From Hyphomicrobium methylovorum (GTDB lineage: Bacteria > Pseudomonadota > Alphaproteobacteria > Rhizobiales > Hyphomicrobiaceae): a stretch of 64,000 bases of DNA. A program made the translations under genes and the position numbers. The DNA lies in the NCBI RefSeq assembly GCF_013626205.1, contig NZ_QHJE01000001.1, positions 186,001 to 250,000 on the forward strand, given 5' to 3'. This document shows, piece after piece, positions 47,416-56,378 of this stretch. The notes under the pieces are model-generated. The model was not told the DNA's origin. It was given only the letters and a program-made list of their open reading frames with translations, and made no database searches. The stretch's first letter is position 1, and each line of letters begins with the position of its first letter.

Positions 47416-49410
47416 ATGGCTCGCGCGCAGCAGGCAGTTCAGAAGACGGACGATAAGGACCAGGCAGCCGACGCAACAGAACGCGACAGCCCGCTGCTCG
47501 ATCTTTCGGATTCCGCCGTCAAAAGATTGCTGAAGTCCGCGAAGGCGAAGGGCTACGTTACGCTCGATCAGCTCAATTCGGTTCTGCCGTCCGAAGAAGT
47601 TTCGTCGGACCAGATCGAAGACCTTTACGCCACGCTGTCCGACATGGGCATCACCGTCGTCGAAACCGAGGAAGGTGAAGAGCAGAGCGAAGGCAGCGAA
47701 GAAGGCGGCGACGAGGAAGAAGGCGGCCGCGGCGCGCTCGTTGCGCAGAACAACGCCATCGTCAAAACGGAAGCGAAGTCTGAGCCGACCGAACGCACCG
47801 ACGATCCCGTGCGCATGTATCTGCGCGAAATGGGTTCGGTTGAGCTTCTGTCGCGCGAAGGCGAAATCGCCATCGCAAAGCGCATCGAGGCCGGCCGCGA
47901 AGCAATGATCGCCGGTCTTTGCGAAAGCCCGCTGACGTTCCAGGCCATCATCATCTGGCGCGATGAACTCAACGACGGCAAGATTTTGCTGCGTGACATT
48001 ATCGATCTCGAAGCGACCTACGAGGGTCCCGAGGCCAAGGAAGTTCCCGAGTTGCCGGGCGATGCTGCTCCGCAGGCTCCTGGCGAACAGCGTGCCCCGG
48101 GCGCTCTTGAAGGCGATGCCGAGGACGATGACGAATTCGAGAACGCGATGTCGCTGGCCGCGATGGAAGCGGAGCTGAAGCCGAAGGTGCTCGAAACCTT
48201 CGACCAGATCGCCGGAACCTACAAAAAGCTGCGCAAGCAGCAGGACAAGAAGATCGAGCAGCAGCTCGCTGGTGAACAGGGCTCGCGTCAGCAGCAAAAG
48301 GCTTACGAGAAGCTGCGCGACGAGATCATCGTAGACGTGAAGTCGCTCTCGCTCAACAACAACCGTATCGAAAGCCTTGTCGAACAGCTCTATGCGATCA
48401 ACAAGCGCCTGATCGGGCTCGAAGGCCGCCTCATGCGCCTCGCCGACAGCTACGGCGTGCCGCGTCAGCACTTTATCGACGAATACTACGGCAACGAGCT
48501 TGACCAGACATGGCTCGACCGTGTTGCCGACAACGGCAAGAAGTGGGGCCAGTTCGTTAAGAGCGAACGCGGGCAGGTTGTACAGATCCGCACGGAGATC
48601 CATCAGCTCGCGACGGAAACGGGCCTCGAAATTCCGGAATACCGCCGCATCGTCAAAGCGGTGCAGAAGGGTGAGCGCGAAGCCCGCCAAGCCAAGAAAG
48701 AGATGGTGGAAGCCAACCTTCGTCTCGTCATTTCGATTGCGAAGAAATACACCAACCGCGGCCTGCAGTTCCTGGATCTCATTCAGGAAGGCAACATCGG
48801 CCTGATGAAAGCCGTCGATAAGTTCGAGTACCGCCGCGGCTACAAATTCTCGACGTACGCAACGTGGTGGATCCGGCAGGCAATCACACGCTCGATTGCG
48901 GACCAGGCCCGTACGATCCGCATTCCCGTGCATATGATCGAGACGATCAACAAGATCGTGCGCACGTCGCGGCAGATGCTGCACGAGATCGGCCGCGAGC
49001 CGACGCCGGAAGAGCTGGCTGAAAAGCTGGCGATGCCGCTCGAAAAGGTTCGCAAGGTTCTGAAGATCGCGAAGGAGCCGATTAGTCTCGAAACGCCGAT
49101 CGGCGACGAGGAGGATTCACACCTCGGCGATTTCATCGAAGACCGGAACGCGGTGCTTCCGATCGAAGCGGCGATCCAGTCGAACTTGCGCGATACGACG
49201 ACGCGCGTTCTGGCCTCTCTTACGCCGCGCGAAGAACGCGTGCTGCGCATGCGCTTCGGCATCGGCATGAATACGGATCATACGCTCGAAGAAGTCGGCC
49301 AGCAGTTCTCGGTTACGCGCGAACGCATCCGTCAGATCGAAGCGAAGGCGCTGCGCAAGCTCAAGCATCCGAGCCGCTCACGCAAGCTTCGGAGCTTCCT
49401 CGATAACTGA
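47416..49410 (+). CDS. rpoD: RNA polymerase primary sigma factor RpoD
   Basis: The 664-residue protein is the housekeeping sigma. Region 1.1 is near the start ([21 protein letters not shown]), region 1.2 has [12 protein letters not shown], the non-conserved region is Glu/Asp-rich, region 2 has [23 protein letters not shown] then [12 protein letters not shown], and region 4 has [22 protein letters not shown]. The long acidic/Gln-rich insert (roughly residues 195-300) is usual for group 1 factors. A terminator follows 8 bp later. dnaG precedes it by 102 bp. Confidence 0.98.
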   Translation: MARAQQAVQKTDDKDQAADATERDSPLLDLSDSAVKRLLKSAKAKGYVTLDQLNSVLPSEEVSSDQIEDLYATLSDMGITVVETEEGEEQSEGSEEGGDEEEGGRGALVAQNNAIVKTEAKSEPTERTDDPVRMYLREMGSVELLSREGEIAIAKRIEAGREAMIAGLCESPLTFQAIIIWRDELNDGKILLRDIIDLEATYEGPEAKEVPELPGDAAPQAPGEQRAPGALEGDAEDDDEFENAMSLAAMEAELKPKVLETFDQIAGTYKKLRKQQDKKIEQQLAGEQGSRQQQKAYEKLRDEIIVDVKSLSLNNNRIESLVEQLYAINKRLIGLEGRLMRLADSYGVPRQHFIDEYYGNELDQTWLDRVADNGKKWGQFVKSERGQVVQIRTEIHQLATETGLEIPEYRRIVKAVQKGEREARQAKKEMVEANLRLVISIAKKYTNRGLQFLDLIQEGNIGLMKAVDKFEYRRGYKFSTYATWWIRQAITRSIADQARTIRIPVHMIETINKIVRTSRQMLHEIGREPTPEELAEKLAMPLEKVRKVLKIAKEPISLETPIGDEEDSHLGDFIEDRNAVLPIEAAIQSNLRDTTTRVLASLTPREERVLRMRFGIGMNTDHTLEEVGQQFSVTRERIRQIEAKALRKLKHPSRSRKLRSFLDN

Positions 49411-49417
49411 TACGAAA

Positions 49418-49447
49418 AAGGGCCGCGCAAGCGGCCCTTGGTTTTTG
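49418..49447 (+). terminator. Intrinsic terminator of rpoD
   Basis: AAGGGCCGC (49418-49426) and GCGGCCCTT (49431-49439) pair with a GCAA loop, followed by GGTTTTT. It starts eight bases after the stop of rpoD. Confidence 0.94.
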
Positions 49448-49465
49448 TGGGATCTGCTTCCGGGT

Positions 49466-50578
49466 TTAAGCGACGGCAGCCTTCCTCAAATCGAACTCGC
49501 CGCTATTCAGTTCGCGCACCCGCTGGGCGAATGTCACACGAAGCGCTTCGTCGATATCCCTCATCGTATTGGTTTCGATTTCACCGTAGGGCTGAGGGAA
49601 GATGAACTTGTCGTAGCCGTTTTTGCCTTCGATGAATTCGAACAACCGCCCCTTGTTCACGCTTCCAAAATACACGACGAACTTCCCAATAAAGTCACGG
49701 TACTGAACGCGCTCTATTGCTGCGAATTGCGTTTCATCGGTCGCAAGATAGGCCAGCCGTCTGCAAGCATATCTAAAGACGGCGAGTTCGCGGTCGGTTG
49801 TAATAACCCGCGGCGTCAACGCTCGGTCTATAATATCTTCAGCTGCTTGCTTGCTCGCCAAATCCCGCATGATCTCGACGACGGGCATGACAAGTGCTTC
49901 TTCAAACGCTGCGCGAATGAGACCGCCGTACCGGGTTTGAATTGTATTGCTTTGCAGGTTTGTCCGGCCAGCCTGCCTGAGGATACTTCTGCAAAACTCG
50001 ACCGATGGATCTCGGACCTCTTGCATCAGGACTGTTCGAACGCGCTTGGACACCAACCGCATCTCCGCCATTTCCGCGATTGTTCTGGGATTGAAGTTGC
50101 TGCGGCAAACGACGAGAAGCGCATCCAATACATCGGCCGTAACGTCGGCCGAAACGTCAAGCGTTACGAACGGCTCGTCATCCATGATGTTTGTATTTTC
50201 GCAGTCCGTGAAAAATTCAAACCGAATGCCGTCGGTCAAAATTCCCAATCGGACCTGCGGCAGTGCCGTGAAATACCCTCGCAGTTGTCCACGATTGCTC
50301 GCGAGATCCGTGCCGCACTTCTTGCATTCGATTGCAATAACGGGCTCGGCATTCTGGAGAATGACGTAATCGGCCCGATCTTGAACGCCGGGCCTAAAAT
50401 CGGCGGCATACTCGGGTTGCAGAACGTAGGGATTCGAACATTCGTATCCGAGTGCCTCGAGCGTCGGCAGTACGAGATGCTGCTTCGTACTTTCCTCGTT
50501 GGTGCAAAGCGATCTGATAAGCAGAGATCGTTCGGCGACGCTGCGAAGATTTTCCTGCAGCTGTGAAAGCGAACTCAT
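49466..50578 (-). CDS. Solitary HsdR_N-like restriction endonuclease-fold protein
   Basis: The 370-residue protein begins with an HsdR_N-like nuclease core: the ESTKQHLVLPTLEALGY helix, then Asp70 in DRADYVIL, and Glu84 and Lys86 in AIECKK, the D-(x)n-ExK site of PD-(D/E)XK nucleases. GILTDGIRFEFFTD follows as the third strand. Residues 125-370 are helical and unrecognised. There is no helicase domain, no methylase, and no specificity gene nearby. It may be a stray defence or DNA-repair nuclease. It is convergent with rpoD. A long antisense frame opposite it is a shadow. Confidence 0.75.
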   Translation of the reverse strand: MSSLSQLQENLRSVAERSLLIRSLCTNEESTKQHLVLPTLEALGYECSNPYVLQPEYAADFRPGVQDRADYVILQNAEPVIAIECKKCGTDLASNRGQLRGYFTALPQVRLGILTDGIRFEFFTDCENTNIMDDEPFVTLDVSADVTADVLDALLVVCRSNFNPRTIAEMAEMRLVSKRVRTVLMQEVRDPSVEFCRSILRQAGRTNLQSNTIQTRYGGLIRAAFEEALVMPVVEIMRDLASKQAAEDIIDRALTPRVITTDRELAVFRYACRRLAYLATDETQFAAIERVQYRDFIGKFVVYFGSVNKGRLFEFIEGKNGYDKFIFPQPYGEIETNTMRDIDEALRVTFAQRVRELNSGEFDLRKAAVA

Positions 50579-50760
50579 GTCCTTGCCCCCGCAAAAACCT
50601 GTGCTTTTGATTCGGGGAGATTAGACCACGGTAAGCCGTTCACTCCTACGCGCCGTCAACAGGCGGCGGTGGATGCGCAGATATTGGGAAAGAATAACTC
50701 TCGCTCCCCGCCGCAGAACAAACCATTCGGCGGAATTCCCGCGTATTTGAAAACGAAATT

Positions 50761-51219
50761 CTACTCTATGCGGATGATTTCCGCTTCGCCGGCGCCGGCT
50801 TTGACGGTGTCGCCGACGGATTTGTCGAGCAGCGCCTGCGCGAGCGGGGAGACGTATGAGATCGAGCCGCGTGCGGGGTCGGCTTCGTCTTCGCCCACGA
50901 TGCGATACGTCTGCACACGGCCGTCGTCGCGTTCCAGCGTCACGCGCGCACCGAACATTACAGCGTTCATATTGCTGACGGCGGGCTGAACCTCCGCCGT
51001 GCTTTGACGGTTACGCCAGTAGCGCAGGTCGCGATTTGCGCGTCCTACTCCATCGCGATCGTCGGATTCATGCGCTGCGGACAGTTCTACCTGAAGGCGC
51101 TCGATCTCGCGCTCAATCATGGTGAGGCCTTCCGGCGTTACCAGATTGCGATGCTCGGAAACGAGCCGGTCCGGAAGGTCTTCGACCGCGTCGGTCTCTT
51201 TTACGAATGCTCTGCTCAT
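50761..51219 (-). CDS. GreA/GreB-family factor lacking the acidic tip
   Basis: The 152-residue protein has a coiled-coil N-terminus (PEGLTMIEREIERLQVELSAAH) and a Gre C-terminal globe (GARVTLERDDGRVQTYRIVGEDEAD, SYVSPLAQALLDKSVGD). In the coiled-coil tip region, where GreA has DLSENAEY with the catalytic Asp/Glu, it reads DDRDGVGRANRDLRYW, without that motif. It may bind the secondary channel without stimulating cleavage, like Gfh1 or DksA-type proteins. The YjbQ gene diverges 29 bp upstream. Confidence 0.82.
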   Translation of the reverse strand: MSRAFVKETDAVEDLPDRLVSEHRNLVTPEGLTMIEREIERLQVELSAAHESDDRDGVGRANRDLRYWRNRQSTAEVQPAVSNMNAVMFGARVTLERDDGRVQTYRIVGEDEADPARGSISYVSPLAQALLDKSVGDTVKAGAGEAEIIRIE

Positions 51220-51248
51220 GATGATTATTTAGGGACTTTCAACCGCGG

Positions 51249-51677
51249 ATGCCAGCTATGCGCCAGTTCCAGCGAATGTTAACGATCGACACGACCGGGC
51301 CCGGACTGACCGAGTTCACGCGCAGCGTCTCGCGTGTGGTTATTGCGTCCGAGGTGGGCGTTGGCCTTGCCCATATCTTTTGTAGCCACACTTCGGCATC
51401 GCTTCTGATCCAAGAGAACGCCGATCCCGACGTGCTGCGCGACCTCAACGCCTTTTTCCAACGGCTGGTTCCTGATGGCGATCCGCTGTTCGTTCACCGC
51501 GCCGAGGGCCCTGACGACATGCCCGCACACGTCAAAGCGGCGCTGACGCAGACGACGCTGACAATTCCGATCACAAGCGGGCGTATGCTGCTTGGAACCT
51601 GGCAAGGGATTTATCTGTTCGAACACCGGCAGAGGCCGCATTCCCGCAACGTCGTGGTACACATCACCGGAGATTGA
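51249..51677 (+). CDS. YjbQ (UPF0047) family protein
   Basis: The 142-residue protein has the UPF0047 pattern: GLTEFTRSV near the start, HIFCSHTSASLLIQENADPDVLRDLNAFF, HRAEGPDDMPAHVKAALT and GTWQGIYLFEHRQRPHSR. The His residues, HTSAS and the HRAEGPDDMPAH run form the presumed metal site. The family shows weak thiamin-phosphate synthase activity in some studies; physiological function is unsettled. It is divergent from the Gre-type gene. Confidence 0.9.
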   Translation: MPAMRQFQRMLTIDTTGPGLTEFTRSVSRVVIASEVGVGLAHIFCSHTSASLLIQENADPDVLRDLNAFFQRLVPDGDPLFVHRAEGPDDMPAHVKAALTQTTLTIPITSGRMLLGTWQGIYLFEHRQRPHSRNVVVHITGD

Positions 51678-51811
51678 CCGAGCGGACACTTGTCCGAGCT
51701 CCGGGGTGGTGGAAATGTCACGTTTACCGTTACAGGCGAGTGCATAAAAGACTCGCAGCTAATCTGTTAAACCGCCCGCATACCAATCCCCATTCAGCAC
51801 CCGGAGATCCC

Positions 51812-52243
51812 ATGTCGGATTCAGCAGAATCAGAAGCCCGCGCCGCTACGGCCGCTTTGATCCGCGATTACTACGCAGCCTTCAACGGCGGCAACACGGA
51901 CGGCATGCTCGCGTTCCTTACCGACGACGTGATCCATGACGTCAACCAGGGCGAGCGTCGCGAAGGCATCGAGAAGTTTCGCGCTTTCAACGCGCGCATG
52001 ACGCACAACTACAAAGAAGAGCTGAAGGACATCGTTGTTCTTGTTTCCAAGGACGGCAAGCGCGCCGCCGCCGAGTTCAACGTGCACGGCGTTTACAAGA
52101 ATACGGAAGAAGGTTTGCCGGACGCAGTCGGCCAGACGTACGTGCTTCCGGCTGGCACCTTCTTCGCCATCCGCGACGGCAAGATCTCGCGCGTGACGAC
52201 GTACTACAATCTCACTGACTGGATCGCCCAGGTCGCGGGCTGA
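51812..52243 (+). CDS. Ketosteroid-isomerase-related (NTF2-like) protein
   Basis: The 143-residue protein has the NTF2/SnoaL fold: IRDYYAAFNGGNTDGMLAFLTDDVIHDVNQG, REGIEKFRAFNARM, YVLPAGTFFAIRDGKISRVTTYYN. It matches steroid delta-isomerase-related proteins rather than a biochemically defined enzyme. It heads a run with a GNAT gene 14 bp downstream and a nitrilase gene overlapping that. No ribosome-binding site better than GGAGAT upstream is seen. Confidence 0.85.
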   Translation: MSDSAESEARAATAALIRDYYAAFNGGNTDGMLAFLTDDVIHDVNQGERREGIEKFRAFNARMTHNYKEELKDIVVLVSKDGKRAAAEFNVHGVYKNTEEGLPDAVGQTYVLPAGTFFAIRDGKISRVTTYYNLTDWIAQVAG

Positions 52244-52257
52244 GAGAAAGATCGAGC

Positions 52258-52869
52258 ATGGTAGATAGCAGCGAGAAAAAGAAACTCGACGTCAAGTCGG
52301 TCACGGGCGAGGATATTTACAAGATCCTCCCCGACCTCGCGCGTCTGCGCATCATTGTCTTCCGCGACTGGCCCTATCTCTACGACGGCACGCTGGAGTA
52401 CGAAGAGAAGTATCTCAAGACGTTCGCGAGTGCCAAAGGCGCCGTCGTCATCACCGCTTACGATGGAGCGGAGATGGTGGGAGCGTCGACCGGCGCGCCG
52501 ATGATCGAGCATGCCGATGAGTTCGGCGAACCGTTCCGCAAGGCGGGTTACGACATCTCGAAAATCTTCTACTGCGGCGAGAGCGTGCTGCTGAAGAGCC
52601 ATCGCGGGCATGGTCTCGGACACGCGTTCTTCGATGGCCGGGAGGCGCAGGCGCATACGCTCGGCGGGTTCACGCATTCGACGTTCTGCCGGGTCGTCCG
52701 GCCCGATGACCACCCATTGAAACCGGCTGACTACGCCCCACTTGATCCGTTCTGGAAAAAGCGCGGCTATTCTCCGGTTGATGGCATCATCGCGACCTAC
52801 GACTGGAAAGATGTCGACCAGCCGGGCGAGACGCGCCACGACATGCAGTTCTGGATGAACACGCTTTGA
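52258..52869 (+). CDS. GNAT family N-acetyltransferase
   Basis: The 203-residue protein has ILPDLARLRIIVFRDWPYLYDG near residue 23, then VVITAYDGAEMVGAS, IFYCGESVLLKSHRGHGLGHAFFDGRE (acetyl-CoA loop), and a long C-terminal region with FCRVVRPDDHP and YSPVDG. This is a distinct GNAT subfamily that I know from alphaproteobacterial gene pairs with carbon-nitrogen hydrolases. Its stop overlaps the start of the next gene (TTGA). Confidence 0.85.
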   Translation: MVDSSEKKKLDVKSVTGEDIYKILPDLARLRIIVFRDWPYLYDGTLEYEEKYLKTFASAKGAVVITAYDGAEMVGASTGAPMIEHADEFGEPFRKAGYDISKIFYCGESVLLKSHRGHGLGHAFFDGREAQAHTLGGFTHSTFCRVVRPDDHPLKPADYAPLDPFWKKRGYSPVDGIIATYDWKDVDQPGETRHDMQFWMNTL

Positions 52870-53777
52870 CCACGAAACCGCACAGCCTGAAGATCGCGAG
52901 CGCTCAATACCCGATCGGCCAGCCGAAGACGCTTGCCGAATGGGAGGAGAAGGTTGCGCTCTGGGTGAAAAACGGCGCGGCAACTGGCGCGTCGCTGCTG
53001 GTGTTTCCGGAGTATGCCGCGATCGAGCAGGCCGCCGCGTTCGGACCTGACGTCTACGGCGATCTCAAGCTTACGCTGGCAAAAGTGGCGGAACTCGCGG
53101 GCGAACGCGTGGCCTTCCACGTGGAGCTCGCGAATAAGCACAACGTGCATCTTCTCGCTGGCTCCGGCCCACGTCTGACGTCGGACGGACGTTACGTCAA
53201 CGCGGCGCAACTGATCGCTCCCAATGGCGCAATCGGCGAGCAGGAAAAGCTGGTGATGACGCCGTTCGAGCGTGACTGGGGAATTTCGGCTGGCGGGCCA
53301 CCGCGCGTTTTCGAGACCGAGATGGGCACCTTCGGCATTGCGATTTGCTACGACAGCGAGTTTCCGCTGCTTGTGCGTTCGATGGCGGAAGCTGGCGCTG
53401 ATGTGGTGCTTGTGCCCTCCTGCACGGAGCGCGTGTCCGGCTATCATCGCGTCAGGACTGGCTCGCTCGCGCGCGCGCTCGAGAACGGTATTGCAACGGT
53501 GCAGAGCCCGACTGTGGGCGACGCGCCATGGTCTCCAGCCGTCGATTTCAACTCCGGAGCGGCCGGGATCTACGTTCCCTCAGAGCACGCCGTTTCGGAT
53601 ACCGGCGTGCTGGCCGAAGGGACTTTGAACGCGGCGCAATGGGTGACGGCGACGATCGATCTCGACCGGCTCCGGCGCGTCCGCGAGACGGGCGAGATGC
53701 GCAACTATCTGGACTGGGACCTCCAGCCCGGCGCACCTGCCGCTCGCGTCAGCGTCGAGACCGTATCTCTCGTTTGA
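52866..53777 (+). CDS. Carbon-nitrogen hydrolase (nitrilase superfamily)
   Basis: The 303-residue protein carries the nitrilase triad: Glu49 in LLVFPEY, Lys128 in GEQEKLVMTPFER and Cys161 in GIAICYDSEFP. It should hydrolyse an amide or nitrile; the substrate is unknown. TTG at 52866 overlaps the GNAT stop, and no ATG is close, so the TTG start is likely. With the GNAT and isomerase-like genes it forms a tight three-gene set. Confidence 0.92.
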   Translation: MTTKPHSLKIASAQYPIGQPKTLAEWEEKVALWVKNGAATGASLLVFPEYAAIEQAAAFGPDVYGDLKLTLAKVAELAGERVAFHVELANKHNVHLLAGSGPRLTSDGRYVNAAQLIAPNGAIGEQEKLVMTPFERDWGISAGGPPRVFETEMGTFGIAICYDSEFPLLVRSMAEAGADVVLVPSCTERVSGYHRVRTGSLARALENGIATVQSPTVGDAPWSPAVDFNSGAAGIYVPSEHAVSDTGVLAEGTLNAAQWVTATIDLDRLRRVRETGEMRNYLDWDLQPGAPAARVSVETVSLV

Positions 53778-54518
53778 TTACTTCAGCGCCCACGTGGCGG
53801 TGACACGCGCTTCGAGCGTGGCCGTGCCGCGTTCAATGGGTGCCGCTGGCGCCGACTGCGCCTTGGCAAAGCGGGCGGTCACGTATGGCGCGGGGCCTTC
53901 CGAAGAGACCTCCTCGGAGATCTGGATCACGTCACCGACTTCAGCTCCGGCGGCCGCTGCGAGCAGCTTGGCGCGGCGAAGTGCATTCGCGACGGCTTCC
54001 TTGCGCGCCTCATCCTTCAACGTCTCAGCCTTCGAGACTTCGAAGGCGAAGCCCTGAATCTGATTGGCGCCCGATGTCACCATCTGATCGAGCACGGCGC
54101 CAGCATTGGCGAGATCGCGCACGAGCACCACGACCTGATTGCTGACGCGGTATCCTCTGAGTTTGGGAGCCTGCCCATCCTTGTGGTAGTCCATCACAGG
54201 CTCGACGTTGAACGACGCCGTCTGGATGTCCTTCGCCTCGATGCCCTTCTCCTTCAACTGCGCGACGACCTTGGTCATCGCCTGCGTGTTCTGGGAAAGC
54301 GCCTCGCGCGCGGTCGGCGCTTCGATAACGACGCCCGAGGTAATCCGTGCCCGATCGGGCTCTGCTTCCGCCGTTCCCGTTGCCGATACGGTGATCGTCC
54401 GTTCCATCTTTTTCTCCTCGGCGTGGGCAGCAGAAACCGGCGCAATCGCCATCATCACGGCCGCGGCAACGCCTGCCAAAATGGCCGTGTCAAACGTGCT
54501 TCGTTGGGGTGCTAGCAT
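53778..54518 (-). CDS. SIMPL-domain (DUF541) periplasmic protein
   Basis: The 246-residue protein has a signal peptide (AAAVMMAIAPVSAAHAE), the ERTITVSATGTAEAEPDRA start typical of SIMPL proteins, DIQTASFNVEPVMDY, GYRVSNQVVVLVRDL, IQGFAFEVSKAETLKDEARKEAVANALRRA, and a C-terminal strand. Family members are linked to oxidative stress or interleukin-signalling-like folds; bacterial function is unknown. GAGGAG lies about ten bases before the ATG. Confidence 0.9.
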   Translation of the reverse strand: MLAPQRSTFDTAILAGVAAAVMMAIAPVSAAHAEEKKMERTITVSATGTAEAEPDRARITSGVVIEAPTAREALSQNTQAMTKVVAQLKEKGIEAKDIQTASFNVEPVMDYHKDGQAPKLRGYRVSNQVVVLVRDLANAGAVLDQMVTSGANQIQGFAFEVSKAETLKDEARKEAVANALRRAKLLAAAAGAEVGDVIQISEEVSSEGPAPYVTARFAKAQSAPAAPIERGTATLEARVTATWALK

Positions 54519-54628
54519 AACTTCCGATCTCCTCGTGCTGGCGATAGCGGTCGCTATAAAGTCATGACGGAAAAAAGAAGGCGATAGGCTGTCGCCCGGC
54601 TGAACATCTGATATGAGAGCCCCTGAGT

Positions 54629-54704
54629 GGGCCCGTAGCTCAATGGTTAGAGCTGACGGCTCATAACCGTCTGGTTCCAGGTTCGAGTCCTGGCGGGCCC
54701 ACCA
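54629..54704 (+). tRNA. tRNA with CAT anticodon (elongator Met, or Ile2)
   Basis: The 76-nt cloverleaf is complete: acceptor GGGCCCG/CGGGCCC, D stem GCTC/GAGC, anticodon stem GACGG/CCGTC with loop CTCATAA, T stem CCAGG/CCTGG with TTCGAGT, and encoded CCA. The G1-C72 pair and the lack of a GGG/CCC anticodon stem rule out the initiator. Met and lysidine-modified Ile2 share the anticodon; Met is more likely. Confidence 0.93.
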
Positions 54705-54880
54705 ACAATATCAGTAACTTAGTCGCGCATTTCACCGCGTCCAGAAGCTGCCCGCATCCGCGGCGAAGGATAGCCTTTGCGGACAGTGCTCGGCACTAAA
54801 GGCTGAACCGGTGGGAGCACGGTAAAGTGGCACCGCGAGGTTCGTGGGGAGAGTTCGTACCCGCGCCTAGAGATCCGCGC

Positions 54881-55783
54881 TCATTGGACAAGCTCCGTTA
54901 CGACGTTCGCGGCAATCAGCTGCTTAGGGGTGGGATACCAGGCGCTTTCTATGGGTGTCGCAAGCATCCGCTGAATAAACGGCTCTGGAACATTCGACGC
55001 CCGATAAATCGACAGCACTTTATCGGTGCCCGCCGTAATCGAATTGCCTGCTTCGCCGCCGACGGCATGAAATCCGAGTTTCGCGTTCTTCTGTAGGTAC
55101 CTGTTGTTGCCTGCGAGGAACGGGATGATGCATGCGCTCGCGCACATCTCGGTTGTGTAGGTATCGAGCTTGCGAGCCTTGATCATGTCATAGAGGCGCG
55201 TGCCAACGCCGACGTGTCCGCCGGGACTGTTCAAGACGAACATTTGAATGCCGGGATGATTTGAGAGTTCGCGCGCCACGGCGTCGAGAACGCCCCACGC
55301 CAGATGGCCCGTGATGACGAGGTTCTCATTTTCGATCGTAACCGAATAACCGTTTTGGCCGATCCAGTCCTGATCCGTTGCCTCTTCGTAGAGCGATTTC
55401 ATACCCGGAGGTATTCCGCTCAGCATCAGGAACCCGGCCGCGCACACCATGGCGGCCAGCAAGCGTGCAATCCACCGGGTGATCCACCAACGCTGCGGCG
55501 CCTTCGTGCTGCTGCTGGCACGCCATGTTCCGACAAGCTGCCAAATCGCGACGCTGGCGATCAGCATGATTACGATCACGCCCTGGGTCATACGCGAGAC
55601 CGGCGTATCCTGCAGGGACCACTTAGTCAGCCACAGCGTCGAGACGACATAGACCGATATCGTCAGCGCCAGCGTCCATCCAAGCAGGCTCAGCCAGAAC
55701 GGCGCATCGCCCTGCCAATGCCGGACGATGAAGCGCGGTAGAAGACGCCTTCGCGGTTGCTCAACGCTTGAGCTCTCCTGCAT
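54881..55783 (-). CDS. Membrane-anchored ClpP/crotonase-fold protein (possible serine peptidase)
   Basis: The protein of about 300 residues has three membrane segments (around residues 34-57, 71-91 and 108-129, counting from an ATG five codons upstream at 55798) and then a ClpP-like domain. The domain shows VLNSPGGHVGVGTRLYDMI, MCASACIIPFLAG with Ser221 in the place of the ClpP nucleophile, and LGFHAVGG with His244. A third catalytic residue is not clear. It is a periplasmic- or cytoplasm-facing peptidase candidate. The ATG at 55783 has GGGG nine bases upstream and overlaps the upstream gene. Confidence 0.78.
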   Translation of the reverse strand: MQESSSVEQPRRRLLPRFIVRHWQGDAPFWLSLLGWTLALTISVYVVSTLWLTKWSLQDTPVSRMTQGVIVIMLIASVAIWQLVGTWRASSSTKAPQRWWITRWIARLLAAMVCAAGFLMLSGIPPGMKSLYEEATDQDWIGQNGYSVTIENENLVITGHLAWGVLDAVARELSNHPGIQMFVLNSPGGHVGVGTRLYDMIKARKLDTYTTEMCASACIIPFLAGNNRYLQKNAKLGFHAVGGEAGNSITAGTDKVLSIYRASNVPEPFIQRMLATPIESAWYPTPKQLIAANVVTELVQ

Positions 55784-56177
55784 CGTCGAGTTCCCCATAA
55801 GGCTTGGCGTCGGTCATAATAATATCTGCGGTGTCTCGCGCGTCGCGAAAGCCGACAATCTTGCCCTTGAAGCCGATCGGCATGCCCAATCGCGCGTCCA
55901 TCTCCGCAAGGTCGACGGATTTTGAGAATTCGATTTTGATATCGGGCTGATTTTTCCAGATCACGTCGCCGATTTTCACGCACACGGGATCGCTGGGAAC
56001 GATGTGCCAGTTGGTGAGCAATTTACGGCTTTCGGGGTGCCGGATGGTGACCTTGCGGAGCGTTCCGGCGATCGGATCACTTGGCGACAGGCATTCGCCA
56101 ATCGCTGCTGCCGGCGTCGCCAGAAGCGCAATACCCGCGATTGCGGCCCAGAGGCGAATGCGCTTCGCTATCAGCAA
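55761..56177 (-). CDS. Small secreted protein, overlaps the ClpP-fold gene
   Basis: The roughly 138-residue protein has a signal peptide (LWAAIAGIALLATPAAAIG), two cysteines (GECLSPSD and DPVCVKIGD), and a strand-rich remainder with VTIRHPESRKLLTNWHIVP and IGFKGKIVGFRDA. I do not recognise it. TTG at 56177 is preferred because GGAGG lies four bases upstream; an in-frame ATG at 56243 lies in less convincing sequence. Its 3' end overlaps the start of the membrane ClpP-fold gene by at least 20 bp, so the two are translationally linked. Confidence 0.65.
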   Translation of the reverse strand: MLIAKRIRLWAAIAGIALLATPAAAIGECLSPSDPIAGTLRKVTIRHPESRKLLTNWHIVPSDPVCVKIGDVIWKNQPDIKIEFSKSVDLAEMDARLGMPIGFKGKIVGFRDARDTADIIMTDAKPYGELDDAGELKR

Positions 56178-56378
56178 GCTTCCTCCACGAACCCTATCGA
56201 AACGGCTGGACACTAGCCGAACCAAAGCCCTCCGCAATCGCAAAACGACGCCTACCCCGCATTCGCCTTCCGGTTAGCGTTAAGATGAAAGCTGGTTTAG
56301 CCGAGCACGCTGCGCGATTGCTGCCGTGGTGACGGCGCACTAGGTTGCCGCTCGATAGGTAGGCAGAAGGTGGTTCCG

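Noticed and set aside
47326-48984. Long minus-strand frame of 552 codons opposite rpoD
   Set aside because: Antisense to rpoD, which shows all sigma regions; no motifs in the shadow.
49445-50566. Plus-strand frame of 373 codons opposite the HsdR_N-like gene
   Set aside because: The minus strand has a nuclease site with conserved spacing; the plus-strand frame has no motif and overlaps the rpoD terminator flank.
52258-53777. Nit1C-type nitrilase cluster
   Set aside because: Only GNAT and a carbon-nitrogen hydrolase are shared; the radical-SAM, AIR-synthase and FAD genes of that cluster are missing.
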